Positions 1-7,910 of a stretch of 13,913 nt of DNA are shown piece by piece. The position numbers and the translations under genes are program-made. The notes below the pieces were generated by a model. It saw only the letters and a program-made list of their open reading frames with translations, did no database searches and was not told the DNA's origin. How positions within the stretch are numbered: the stretch's first letter is position 1; each line of letters starts with the position of its first letter. The stretch is taken from NCBI GenBank assembly GCA_030590715.1, contig JAUVCU010000009.1:1-13913 (forward strand), written 5' to 3'. The DNA is from Lentisphaeria bacterium. Its GTDB lineage: Bacteria > Verrucomicrobiota > Lentisphaeria > Victivallales > JAUVCU01.

Positions 1-1764
1 GTTTATCAGCCCGCTCCTAATTTCGAGAAACTGGATCTTGCATTCAATGATTCTGAAGCCTCGGCCTACGAGTTGGAAGAGGCTGACTACGATGAATTCA
101 GATCAAGCGCATTAAAAAAACAGGCTCCGGAAACGAAAGCACTAAAAGAATCATATGCTCCAGTTCCTGAATCGCGACCGGCAGAAATGACTCTTGCTGT
201 CGCACAAGCAGAAAAACCGGCTGTTATTTTGAGTAAGACCAAAATGAAGTCACAACCAGCAAAACGACGCAGCAGAAAAGTTGGAAATATCACGGGCGAG
301 CAATACACTCCAGTTAAAACAGAGAGGGCAGATGATATTGCAGAAGGTTTCAACACCGAAGCGTATGATCACATTGACGAGAATGAATTCAAGCTGGTCA
401 AAGATGAAGCGCTGTCGACTTTCTCAATTGATGTAGATACTGCTTCTTACGCGAATGTGCGCCGTTTTCTGAACCAGAATCAACTGCCGCCGGCCGGATC
501 TATACGAATTGAGGAGATGGTCAATTACTTTACGTATGATTATCCGCAACCGACAACCGACATTCCGTTTTCAGTATTAACAGATACTTCAGTTTCTCCG
601 TGGCATCCAGGAAGGAAACTTGTCCGAATCGGCCTGAAAGGCCGAGATATAGTTACTGGAGAACGCCCTATGAGCAACCTGGTGTTTTTACTTGATGTTT
701 CCGGGTCGATGAACAATGCAAATAAGCTTCCGTTGTTGAAAAAGGCGATGAAACTTCTCGTTGAACAGCTTGGAGAAAACGATCAAGTTTCAATTGTTGT
801 CTACGCCGGAGCTTCAGGGGTGGTTTTGCCGTCGACAACTTGTGACAATAAAGGTGATATTCTAAGTGCTCTTGAGCACCTTCAGGCAGGAGGAAGCACA
901 AATGGAGCAGGAGGAATTCAGCTGGCTTACCAGACTGCTGTGGCAAATTACATAAAAGGCGGCATCAACCGCGTGATCCTGGCGACTGATGGAGATTTCA
1001 ATGTTGGCACAACAAACCGAAGCGAATTGACTGACCTGATCGAAAAAAATGCAAAAAGTGGTGTTTTCCTGAGCGTTCTGGGCTTTGGAATGGGAAATTA
1101 CAAAGACAGCACACTGGAAACTCTGGCTGATAAAGGAAACGGTAATTACGCATATATCGACACCATCGCAGAAGCGGAAAAAGTTCTGGTGAAACAGATT
1201 GGATCGACGCTGGTTACAATTGCCAAAGATGTAAAAATCCAAGTGGATTTCAACCGGTCAAAAGTACATGCATACCGCCTGATCGGTTACGAAAACCGCA
1301 AAATGGCAAAAGAGCATTTCAATGACGATACTAAAGATGCGGGTGAAATAGGTGCCGGTCATACTGTGACGGCACTTTACGAAATCGTACCAGTCGGAGG
1401 ATCTGTTGATGTTGCAAAAGTTGAGCCGTCAAAATACAGCCTGGCTAAAGAATCTGATTCTGAGATCGCCAGCAATGAACTGCTTGAAGTAAGAGTGCGC
1501 TACAAACAGCCTGATTCTGATACCAGTTCACTGTTGAAGTTCCCTCTTAATGATTCGGATCATTCATTCGCTTCAATGAATGATGACTTCCGCTTTGCCG
1601 CGGGAGTGGCAACATTCGGAATGATTCTGCGCAATTCGAAGTCAGTTCCAAACGTAACTCTGGACGATGTTCTTAGAATGGCAGAAAGCTCAAAAGATAA
1701 ACCGTATCGCCAAGAGTTTATCGAACTAGTCAAACAGGCCCGTCGGATACGCTCAACGCAATAA
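1..1764 (+). CDS. von Willebrand factor A domain protein, YfbK-like (5' partial)
   Basis: The frame is open from base 1, so the true start lies upstream; the TTG at 73 is only the first start-like codon and has no ribosome site. Numbering here counts from that TTG. Residues 1-110 are a low-complexity, charged linker. Residues about 114-160 match the N-terminal vWF-associated domain (STFSIDVDTASYANVRRF). A VWA domain spans about 200-375, with the metal site DVSGS at 208-212, a Thr in GGSTNG near 276 and ATDGD at 304-308. The last third resembles the DUF3520 C-terminal domain of E. coli YfbK. The MIDAS residues are intact, so metal-dependent protein binding is likely. The partner and the cellular process are unknown for this family. 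A signal or membrane segment, if any, would be in the missing N-terminus. Family assignment is firm; function is not. Confidence 0.9.
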   Translation, partial: VYQPAPNFEKLDLAFNDSEASAYELEEADYDEFRSSALKKQAPETKALKESYAPVPESRPAEMTLAVAQAEKPAVILSKTKMKSQPAKRRSRKVGNITGEQYTPVKTERADDIAEGFNTEAYDHIDENEFKLVKDEALSTFSIDVDTASYANVRRFLNQNQLPPAGSIRIEEMVNYFTYDYPQPTTDIPFSVLTDTSVSPWHPGRKLVRIGLKGRDIVTGERPMSNLVFLLDVSGSMNNANKLPLLKKAMKLLVEQLGENDQVSIVVYAGASGVVLPSTTCDNKGDILSALEHLQAGGSTNGAGGIQLAYQTAVANYIKGGINRVILATDGDFNVGTTNRSELTDLIEKNAKSGVFLSVLGFGMGNYKDSTLETLADKGNGNYAYIDTIAEAEKVLVKQIGSTLVTIAKDVKIQVDFNRSKVHAYRLIGYENRKMAKEHFNDDTKDAGEIGAGHTVTALYEIVPVGGSVDVAKVEPSKYSLAKESDSEIASNELLEVRVRYKQPDSDTSSLLKFPLNDSDHSFASMNDDFRFAAGVATFGMILRNSKSVPNVTLDDVLRMAESSKDKPYRQEFIELVKQARRIRSTQ

Positions 1765-1773
1765 GATAATAAA

Positions 1774-1831
1774 GCCCGAGTGATACAGCCCGGGCATTCT
1801 GCCCCCTTCCCTAAAAGGAAAGGGGCTTTTT
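1774..1831 (+). terminator. Rho-independent terminator after the VWA gene
   Basis: A GCCCG/CGGGC stem (1774-1778 with 1791-1795) is followed by a stronger hairpin. The second pairs 1801-1810 with 1817-1826 (one C-A mismatch, loop CTAAAA) and runs directly into five T (1827-1831). It lies 10 bases after the stop codon and is oriented for the plus strand. Confidence 0.85.
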
Positions 1832-1927
1832 ATGGAATTGCGATGCAAACTGTCATATACTTTTATTACATGATAAACTCAAGGAACTATCCGCAAGACA
1901 CTTAAGTCAATAAAGGTCGAGTAGCAT

Positions 1928-2278
1928 ATGGAGAAACAACTTAACAGGCGAAAAGGCCCTGATTTTTGCACAAAAATGATTAGCTATACGGCAATGATGG
2001 GCTGGACTCTACTACTTACAACGCTCATAGTTTTTCATATTGCAAGGCCGGATAAAGCTGGAGATAGACAGTTTAAAACCGGCGGCAATTTGGGTTGGGA
2101 TGTCAACAGTGCAAAATACATTTTGTACCTATGTATTGCCGGAGTTATCTTCAGTATTATGGGAATTATCATCAACAGCTTGAGAAAGCGCAGGAGGAAG
2201 GACTTTATACACGTAAACCTCATTGTGCTTGGGATCGTATCAATTGCCGGTATTATCGGCTACTTCATGAAGTTCTAA
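1928..2278 (+). CDS. Small three-helix membrane protein, unknown family
   Basis: The product is 116 residues and I do not recognise the family. It has a basic, Cys-containing N-terminus (about 1-18), a hydrophobic helix at about 19-38 and a polar loop with ARPDKAGDRQ at about 39-62. A second helix lies at about 64-84, followed by a strongly basic stretch (RKRRRK, about 86-91), and a third helix at about 95-115 ends in FMKF. The basic segments suggest the inner membrane. The ATG at 1928 is chosen because it begins the conserved-looking basic N-terminus and follows a purine-containing AAAGGTCGAG at 1912-1921. The same GGTCGAGTA string precedes the small membrane gene at 13195. It converges on the gene at 2373-2852 and shares its terminator. 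It appears to be a single-gene transcription unit. Confidence 0.7.
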   Translation: MEKQLNRRKGPDFCTKMISYTAMMGWTLLLTTLIVFHIARPDKAGDRQFKTGGNLGWDVNSAKYILYLCIAGVIFSIMGIIINSLRKRRRKDFIHVNLIVLGIVSIAGIIGYFMKF

Positions 2279-2296
2279 ATCGCCCAATATATATAC

Positions 2297-2347
2297 AAAA
2301 AAAGCTGCTTATTGATTGTGCATCAACACAACTCTAAACAGCTTTTT
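2297..2347. terminator. Bidirectional terminator between convergent genes
   Basis: AAAAAGCTG (2299-2307) is complementary to CAGCTTTTT (2339-2347). A-runs on one arm and T-runs on the other give a U-tail for transcripts in both directions. The loop contains a second small hairpin (TTGTG 2316-2320 with CACAA 2327-2331). It lies between the stops of the plus gene ending at 2278 and the minus gene ending at 2373. Confidence 0.7.
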
Positions 2348-2372
2348 ATACAATTAACAAATGAAATATCTT

Positions 2373-2852
2373 CTAGTCATTGATCTTAATTCCATTCAAA
2401 TTCATGAGCCCGCCTTTACCCTTGAGTGATACGCAACGAACATTTATTTCATGAATCCCCTTATCAAGATAATAGTCTCCAAGATTCAATGTCTTATAGT
2501 TTTTCCAAGTCCCTGTGTTAGGTACCTCAAATTCAAAAACTTCGTCTCCATCAATCTCAATTGCTGCGACACCTCCATTCAGCTTGGTGCTTCCCAGCTC
2601 TATAGCAAATGTTTTGATTACATCTGATTTAACATTAACAGTCCAGCTAAGGTAATCACTCTTCTTCCTCCAGGATTGGACAGAACCTTTGACAGGATAA
2701 GCTTTAATGTCATCGCCATGAACTTCAACAGTAGAAGCATTTAACACTATTTCACCCGAACCAGCCCCTTCAACAGACACTGTTTCACCTGCATTAACAT
2801 GCGTCCCAAGCATCGATAAAACACCTGCAAACAATACAACAGCCTTTTTCAT
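2373..2852 (-). CDS. Secreted protein with a CBM6-like beta-sandwich domain
   Basis: The product is 159 residues. Residues 1-21 form a typical signal peptide (MKK, hydrophobic core, cleavage after VNA), so it is exported. The mature part is beta-rich. The segment from about residue 66 to the end has the order seen in CBM6/CBM35-type modules and in the C-terminal domains of some fucosidases. It runs as a Trp-containing strand (YLSWTVNV), an ID-G-V-F turn, GTWKNYKTLNLGDYYLDKG, an H-x-I/L strand and a closing GLMNLNGIKI. No catalytic domain is present, so it is a stand-alone binding or structural module. The ATG at 2852 is preceded by GAGAGGGA. A LacI/GalR-type operator lies at the probable promoter about 60 bases upstream, suggesting sugar-responsive control. 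The ligand is unknown. The fold call is by motif pattern only. Confidence 0.7.
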   Translation of the reverse strand: MKKAVVLFAGVLSMLGTHVNAGETVSVEGAGSGEIVLNASTVEVHGDDIKAYPVKGSVQSWRKKSDYLSWTVNVKSDVIKTFAIELGSTKLNGGVAAIEIDGDEVFEFEVPNTGTWKNYKTLNLGDYYLDKGIHEINVRCVSLKGKGGLMNLNGIKIND

Positions 2853-2906
2853 TCCCTCTCACGCCCTACTTTTAAATGATAAATTATCAGATATTAACTT
2901 ATTAAA

Positions 2907-2926
2907 CCAAAGCGTTTACAATTATA
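2907..2926 (-). promoter_or_regulatory. Probable -10 box with LacI/GalR-type operator
   Basis: Read on the minus strand, TATAAT (2926-2921) is followed at once by TGTAAACGCTTTGG (2920-2907). This matches 12 of 14 positions of the cre-type LacI/GalR consensus TGWNANCGNTNWCA, with its central CG at 2914-2913, where transcription would start. No good -35 box is seen. The placement suits repression or catabolite control of the secreted CBM-like gene. Confidence 0.45.
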
Positions 2927-3009
2927 CCTACGCACATACAGGATAATTCTATACACGTAAAAAGTGCCTTTAGTTTGAAAATGGGGAATTAATAATTCAA
3001 GGCCAACTA

Positions 3010-5235
3010 CTATATCCCTTTTTTATACTGTCGGCATGTGGTGTTGTGGATCTGCTCGTGAAGTTTGTCCGCGGCTGTACTATCACCGCTTAAGAGCTGT
3101 TTGATTAGCTCTATCATTTGTGTTTTGCTCAGAGTTGTTTCTGTCTGTGTTTGTATATTGCGCAGATCGATCATAAAGCTGTCGAAACGATTCGGTATAT
3201 CTTTGACAATCGCAGTATTGAGAAAATTTTCGGAGTTGTAGATGTGACTGTAATTTCCGCGTGATTTCTCAATTATAAGGGTGCTCTTTTTATCCTGAAT
3301 TGATGTTGTTCGACTGCAGTCGCTAATACAGCTTACATCAACTGTTGTTTTTTCACATCCTGTTACCTGATGAAACAGACATTGTCGGCTGGTCATAAGT
3401 GTGATCGGATGATAAATGCTGTAGTGTAGGGTGAAATTATCCGGCTTTTTTATTGCTCCAATCTGGTTGCGATTGAGCTCATTCGATATGAATGCCCCGG
3501 CACAGCCAAATGTGTTTTTTAGGCACAATAGGCTATATGAATTAGTGGTGTTTAGTTGCGGCCCTGCGAGCCATGGGATTCCAAGTTTGGATGCTTCAAA
3601 AGCGACTCCTGTATTATCTGTCACAATGGTGTTTGGCTTGATTGCGGTCAGCAATTCAATTGCATTTTCGAATTCCCGGCCGATCAGAACCGCCGGAAAC
3701 CATGGAATTATATTTGTATTGGCAGTGAACAATTCAATGAGTTCTTCTTTTGTTTTATCTATCTCGCTTGGCAATTGAAAATAGATGTCACAGTCTGCTT
3801 GAGAGCATATATTCAGATCATCGTAAGATGAGATCAATATGCTTAGTCCGGGCTGCTTTGGCGTTTGTGTGACTCTTTGTAACTTCGGTAATTCTACAGG
3901 GGTAATCGAAGAGTTTGGCCCTGCGAGAACTGTATGGATTTTTTTCTTTAGTTCGGTTAACTCTTTTGATGGCAGAAAAAGATCTTTGAATACATCACTC
4001 AACTCTATGGTTTCGATATGATATCCCAATTCAGAAAGTGCTTTGAATCTGCGCTGTAGTACATCAGTTGTAATATTCGCTTTCTTTGGATCAACCACGA
4101 GTGACACCTTTGAGCTAACAGTGAATTGCTCGTTTGGTGCAGTAATAGAGATTGTCAGCGGGTTGCCGACTTCACCAGAAACAGACATTTTTATCGCAGG
4201 CTTATCTATATTCATTACAGCAATTTTACTTTCAAGCTCATGAGCTGTTTTGGCTCTCAACGTGTTGATATCATCGCGGGCTTTATCTATTGCTTCTTTT
4301 GAATCTTCTCCGCGGGCTTTCGCAAGATTGCGAGATGAATTGTCCCGGGGATTGTCAGTGAACATCTGTGATCCGATATTGTTTGATAAATACCCGTTGT
4401 TGAGATCACGATTGAATATGGAGTAGAGAGTATCCTGATTCGCATCTGCACTATCAAGTTGCCTGCGGTACGTATTCACCGCGGAATATACGTAATCAAA
4501 ACTTTTGATTCGCCCTTCAATCTTTAGAGAGTCAACGCCGGCTTCACGCAATGTATCGAGATTATTAAAGGCGGAATTGTCTTTCATATTAAGAGGAAAC
4601 TCATTTCCTGCTGGCGTTTTTATGAATTCATTACGGCATGTCTGGCTGCAGCGTCCTCGATTGCCGGAGTTACCGCTTTGAACTGAACTGATGTAGCAGA
4701 TGCCGGAAAAAGAGATGCAGTTTGAGCCGTGAACGAAAACTTCAACCTCCATGTTATTAGCATGAGCTTTTTCCGTCAGACTGCGAATCTCGTCCAGGTT
4801 CAATTCTCGACACAGGTTAACTCGACCAACGCCCAGCTTGTTTAGAAAATCAATTTGCCCTGCGTTATGAGTTGTAAGTTGTGTTGAGCCGTGAACTTCA
4901 ATTGATGGGAAGTACTGCTGTAGAATATAGGCAAGACCCAGGTCCTGAACAATTATTCCATCCAGAGTTGTGATAGCCAGTTTATTGAGTAGCGCGACAA
5001 GTGCCGGTATTTCGCTTTCGACAATGACTATATTGATTGTAAGAAAGATTTTACAGTGGTATTCATGGGCTAATCGAAGTATGCCGTGAAGATCATCCAG
5101 CGTGAGATTCTGTGCTCTATTGCGTGCGTTGAACCTATCAAGTCCGCAAAAGATCGCATTTGCGCCTGCAAGGATTGCAGCTTTTATCGATTGTATATCG
5201 CCACCCGGCGCAAGTAATTCTATAGTCTTTTTCAT
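3010..5235 (-). CDS. U32 family protein, RlhA/YdcP-like, with a second Cys-rich lobe
   Basis: The product is 741 residues starting MKKTIELLAPGG at the ATG at 5235. A longer open frame reaches back into a tRNA gene and is rejected. Residues 1-250 are a U32 TIM-barrel domain. It carries the U32 signature EVFVHGSNCISFSGICYIS (about 165-183), Cys173, Cys180, Cys196 and Cys200, and the KIEGRIKS segment at 238-245. Characterised members (RlhA, TrhP, UbiU/UbiV) use four such Cys to hold an iron-sulfur cluster and act as prephenate-dependent or O2-independent hydroxylases of RNA or ubiquinone, not as peptidases. The middle (about 300-440) resembles DUF3656. The last third (about 460-640) looks like a second, degenerate barrel with Cys619, Cys627, Cys636 and Cys640. 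RlhA of E. coli is shorter (653 residues). The most likely role is rRNA cytidine hydroxylation, but this is inferred from architecture. No strong ribosome site precedes the start. It may be read through from the tRNA array. Confidence 0.8.
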   Translation of the reverse strand: MKKTIELLAPGGDIQSIKAAILAGANAIFCGLDRFNARNRAQNLTLDDLHGILRLAHEYHCKIFLTINIVIVESEIPALVALLNKLAITTLDGIIVQDLGLAYILQQYFPSIEVHGSTQLTTHNAGQIDFLNKLGVGRVNLCRELNLDEIRSLTEKAHANNMEVEVFVHGSNCISFSGICYISSVQSGNSGNRGRCSQTCRNEFIKTPAGNEFPLNMKDNSAFNNLDTLREAGVDSLKIEGRIKSFDYVYSAVNTYRRQLDSADANQDTLYSIFNRDLNNGYLSNNIGSQMFTDNPRDNSSRNLAKARGEDSKEAIDKARDDINTLRAKTAHELESKIAVMNIDKPAIKMSVSGEVGNPLTISITAPNEQFTVSSKVSLVVDPKKANITTDVLQRRFKALSELGYHIETIELSDVFKDLFLPSKELTELKKKIHTVLAGPNSSITPVELPKLQRVTQTPKQPGLSILISSYDDLNICSQADCDIYFQLPSEIDKTKEELIELFTANTNIIPWFPAVLIGREFENAIELLTAIKPNTIVTDNTGVAFEASKLGIPWLAGPQLNTTNSYSLLCLKNTFGCAGAFISNELNRNQIGAIKKPDNFTLHYSIYHPITLMTSRQCLFHQVTGCEKTTVDVSCISDCSRTTSIQDKKSTLIIEKSRGNYSHIYNSENFLNTAIVKDIPNRFDSFMIDLRNIQTQTETTLSKTQMIELIKQLLSGDSTAADKLHEQIHNTTCRQYKKGI

Positions 5236-5239
5236 GAGG

Positions 5240-5277
5240 GCACTATAGGTTGAAACGTCGTTTTTTAAATATAGTGC
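5240..5277. repeat. Inverted repeat in the leader of the U32 gene
   Basis: GCACTATA (5240-5247) and TATAGTGC (5270-5277) form a perfect 8-bp inverted repeat with a 22-base loop, ending 4 bases before the U32 start codon at 5235. In the transcript it could form a hairpin next to the start, or it could be a protein site. No T-run follows, so it is not a terminator. Confidence 0.4.
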
Positions 5278-5332
5278 GATAGTGAAGATGCATGATTTTT
5301 TTGCTGAGAACTGAAGGTTTTGTAAAAGGAAA

Positions 5333-5409
<77 letters not shown>

Positions 5410-5450
5410 TTAAAAAGGGATTTTCAAAATATATCTACCATTTAAAGAAA

Positions 5451-5527
<77 letters not shown>

Positions 5528-5556
5528 TAATAAATCAGAACTTATTTTTTAATAAA

Positions 5557-5633
<77 letters not shown>

Positions 5634-5663
5634 ATTTATTAAAAAAGTATAGAAGAAACGAAA

Positions 5664-5740
<77 letters not shown>

Positions 5741-5754
5741 ATGTCGTTTTCTAT

Positions 5755-5789
5755 GGGGCAGAATGTATGCGTGATTTCTTTTTTTGCAA
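5755..5789 (-). promoter_or_regulatory. Probable promoter of the tRNA-Val array with GC-rich discriminator
   Basis: On the minus strand, TTGCAA (5789-5784) and TACATT (5767-5762) are spaced by 16 bases. The -10 box is followed by CTGCCCC (5761-5755), a GC-rich discriminator of the type found at stable-RNA promoters under stringent control. The start would be about 15 bases before the first tRNA. The box matches are 4 of 6 and 5 of 6. Confidence 0.45.
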
Positions 5790-5858
5790 ACGAGAAAAGT
5801 TCAAAAATCACAAAAATAATAATAAAGCAAAACAGCACAAAGAAAAATATATAAAACG

Positions 5859-5871
5859 TGATAAATTATCA
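5859..5871. repeat. Palindrome TGATAA-A-TTATCA between the tRNA array and aspS
   Basis: This is a perfect inverted repeat of 6 bp around one central base. The same string with the following G also occurs at 2877-2890, upstream of the CBM-like gene. It sits about 10 bases before a TATAAA (5882-5887) that could serve aspS. It may be an operator, but AT-rich sequence makes chance recurrence possible. The remainder of 5741-5979 shows no gene. A weak GAGC/GCTC hairpin followed by five T lies at 5897-5918. Confidence 0.3.
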
Positions 5872-5979
5872 GCCCTTTCACTATAAAGAGAAAAACGAGC
5901 TGTTTTTATGCTCTTTTTACGTGAGAATGAAAAGGATTACGAAAAGTAAATTTAACATATAAAAAAGAGAAATTAGACG

Positions 5980-7770
5980 ATGCATAAGTATAGATCGCAT
6001 ACTTGCGAACAACTTCGCAAGGAAAACGTTGGAGAGACAGTAAAGATCTCTGGTTGGGTAAACTCGGTTCGTGACCACGGTGGAATTATCTTCATCGACC
6101 TTCGTGACCACTACGGACTAACTCAGGTTGTTATTCACCCTGAATCAGATTTCTACCAAGGTGTAGACAGCTGGCGTGTTGAAACAGTTATTTGTTTCGA
6201 AGGTGAAGTTGTTCCACGTGTTGCAGAAGCTGTTAATCCTAGAATGAGCACTGGTGAAATCGAGCTGGTTGCTTCTAAAATGGAGATTCTTGGTAAAGCT
6301 AAAGTTATCCCATTCCAGGTTGCTAAAGATGACAAAGCACCAGAGCACATGCGTCTTCAGCACCGTTTCCTTGACCTACGTAAAGAGAAACTACACAACA
6401 ACATCATGCTTCGTTCGAAAGTTATCTCAGCAATCCGTGCTTTCCTTACAGCTGAAGGATTCAACGAATTCCAAACGCCGATTCTTGCAGCATCATCTCC
6501 AGAGGGAGCTCGTGACTACCTAGTACCAAGTCGTGTACACCCTGGTAAATTCTATGCTCTACCACAGGCTCCGCAACAGTTTAAACAGCTTCTAATGGTT
6601 GCTGGATTCGATCGCTACTTCCAGATCGCTCCATGTTTCCGTGACGAAGATGCTCGTGCAGACCGCTCGCCGGGTGAGTTCTACCAACTTGATATGGAAA
6701 TGAGTTTCGTAACTCAAGAGGACGTTTTTGATGTTCTTGAACGCCTTCTTCTTGATATCTTCAAAACATACGGTAACAAAGTTGTTGAAGAAGACTTCGT
6801 TCGCATTCCTTATAAAGAATCTATGTTCAAATACGGTTCTGATAAGCCGGACCTTCGTATTCCTCTTGAAATGGTTGAAGTTTCAGATGTATTCGACGGA
6901 TGTGGATTCTCTGCTTTCGCCGGCGTTGTTAAAAAAGGTGGCGTAGTTCGCGGTCTTAAAGTTGACGGCGTTTCAGAAAAGCCGCGTAGATTCTTCGATA
7001 ACATGATCAAGGAAGCTCAGGGTGTTGGAGCTAAAGGTCTTGCATATATTATCTGGAAAGAAGATGGTGAAGTTAAATCACCAATCGCTAAATTCCTTAC
7101 AGAAGAAGAGATTGCTGAACTTGCTAAGCGCACAGGTGTTCAACCTGGCGGAGCAGTATTCTTCATGGCTGATAAAGAGAAAATGGTTCACTCTATCGGA
7201 GATCACATTATCCGTACTCTTGGAGAAGAGCTTGAGCTTATCGACAAGAACGTATTCAAATTCTGCTGGGTTGTTGACTTCAGCATGTACGAACTTGATG
7301 AAGAGACTGGTAAAGTTGAGTTCTCTCACAACCCATTCTCAATGCCTCAGGGCGGAATGGACGATCTTCTAAACAAAGATCCTCTTGATATTCTTGCTTT
7401 CCAGTACGATATCATCTGTAACGGTATTGAGCTGTCTTCGGGAGCTATTCGTAACCATGATCCAGAAATCATGTACAAGGCTTTTGAAATTGCCGGATAC
7501 GGTCCGGAAGTTGTTGAAGATAAATTCGGCGGAATGCTGAATGCATTCAAACACGGAGCTCCTCCTCATGGTGGTATCGCTCCTGGAGTTGACCGTATGC
7601 TTATGCTTCTTGCTGACGTGCCGAACATCCGCGAAGTTATCGCGTTTCCGTTCAATCAGCAGGCACAAGACCTTATGATGAACGCTCCGAATGAAGTCGC
7701 ACTTAAGCAACTTGAAGAGCTTCATATTCAGGTTGTTCTTCCTCAGAAAGACGAGGAAGAAGAGGCGTAA
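5980..7770 (+). CDS. aspS: Aspartate-tRNA ligase
   Basis: This class IIb synthetase attaches Asp to tRNA-Asp in the cytoplasm. The 596 residues are the normal full length. An OB-fold anticodon domain (about 20-105) is followed by RFLDLR (129-134), the flipping loop QAPQQFKQ (197-204) and motif 2 FRDEDARADR (220-229). The bacterial GAD insert lies at about 290-420, and motif 3 GGIAPGVDRM (531-540) carries the ATP-binding Arg539. The RSPGEFYQLD and GGIAPG variants are those of the alphaproteobacterial-type lineage. His33 in WVNSVRDHGG aligns with the His that marks non-discriminating AspRS, which also charge tRNA-Asn. Codon use is strongly biased (CTT/CTA for Leu, GTT for Val, CGT for Arg), unlike its neighbours, as expected of high expression. 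The ATG at 5980 has only a weak GAGAAA upstream. The gene is monocistronic, with a strong terminator after it. Confidence 0.98.
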   Translation: MHKYRSHTCEQLRKENVGETVKISGWVNSVRDHGGIIFIDLRDHYGLTQVVIHPESDFYQGVDSWRVETVICFEGEVVPRVAEAVNPRMSTGEIELVASKMEILGKAKVIPFQVAKDDKAPEHMRLQHRFLDLRKEKLHNNIMLRSKVISAIRAFLTAEGFNEFQTPILAASSPEGARDYLVPSRVHPGKFYALPQAPQQFKQLLMVAGFDRYFQIAPCFRDEDARADRSPGEFYQLDMEMSFVTQEDVFDVLERLLLDIFKTYGNKVVEEDFVRIPYKESMFKYGSDKPDLRIPLEMVEVSDVFDGCGFSAFAGVVKKGGVVRGLKVDGVSEKPRRFFDNMIKEAQGVGAKGLAYIIWKEDGEVKSPIAKFLTEEEIAELAKRTGVQPGGAVFFMADKEKMVHSIGDHIIRTLGEELELIDKNVFKFCWVVDFSMYELDEETGKVEFSHNPFSMPQGGMDDLLNKDPLDILAFQYDIICNGIELSSGAIRNHDPEIMYKAFEIAGYGPEVVEDKFGGMLNAFKHGAPPHGGIAPGVDRMLMLLADVPNIREVIAFPFNQQAQDLMMNAPNEVALKQLEELHIQVVLPQKDEEEEA

Positions 7771-7797
7771 GCCTTTTCTGCTTTGAATTAAGATGAT

Positions 7798-7835
7798 AAA
7801 TCGGATCAAACAATTGTGTTTGATCCGATTTTTTT
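7798..7835 (+). terminator. Strong Rho-independent terminator after aspS
   Basis: AAATCGGATCAAAC (7798-7811) pairs perfectly with GTTTGATCCGATTT (7818-7831). The loop is AATTGT and a run of seven T (7829-7835) follows, with the first three in the stem. It lies 27 bases after the aspS stop and separates aspS from the downstream operon. Confidence 0.95.
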
Positions 7836-7853
7836 ATTATTTTTACCTCTTCC

Positions 7854-7882
7854 TTAAGAAAAAGGTTCCAATGCGATATATT
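7854..7882 (+). promoter_or_regulatory. Candidate promoter of the transglycosylase-Lol operon
   Basis: TTAAGA (7854-7859) and TATATT (7877-7882) are spaced by 17 bases, downstream of the aspS terminator and about 30 bases before the transglycosylase start. The -35 matches 4 of 6 and the -10 matches 5 of 6 consensus bases. In an AT-rich region this is only suggestive. Confidence 0.3.
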
Positions 7883-7910
7883 TTAACCAGCAATAATCAA
7901 AAGGTTGTAT

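Noticed and set aside
73..75. TTG as the true start of the VWA gene
   Set aside because: The frame is open to base 1 with coding-like sequence and there is no ribosome site.
862..1242. Minus-strand frame of 126 codons inside the VWA gene
   Set aside because: It is the antisense shadow of the well-supported VWA domain, with no motif or ribosome site.
2095..2337. Overlapping plus-strand frame of 80 codons
   Set aside because: It overlaps the membrane protein gene in another frame, runs into the terminator and shows no protein-like pattern.
2986..2998. GAATTAATAATTC palindrome as the U32 gene terminator
   Set aside because: It is all weak pairs around one base with no useful T-run; probably chance in AT-rich DNA.
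5897..5918. Terminator or attenuator before aspS
   Set aside because: The stem is only four pairs (GAGC/GCTC) with a nine-base loop; too weak, and no leader peptide or T-box was seen.
7905..7910. TTG start for the lytic transglycosylase
   Set aside because: The AAAAGG ribosome site abuts the TTG with no spacer, while it lies 6 bases before ATG 7911.
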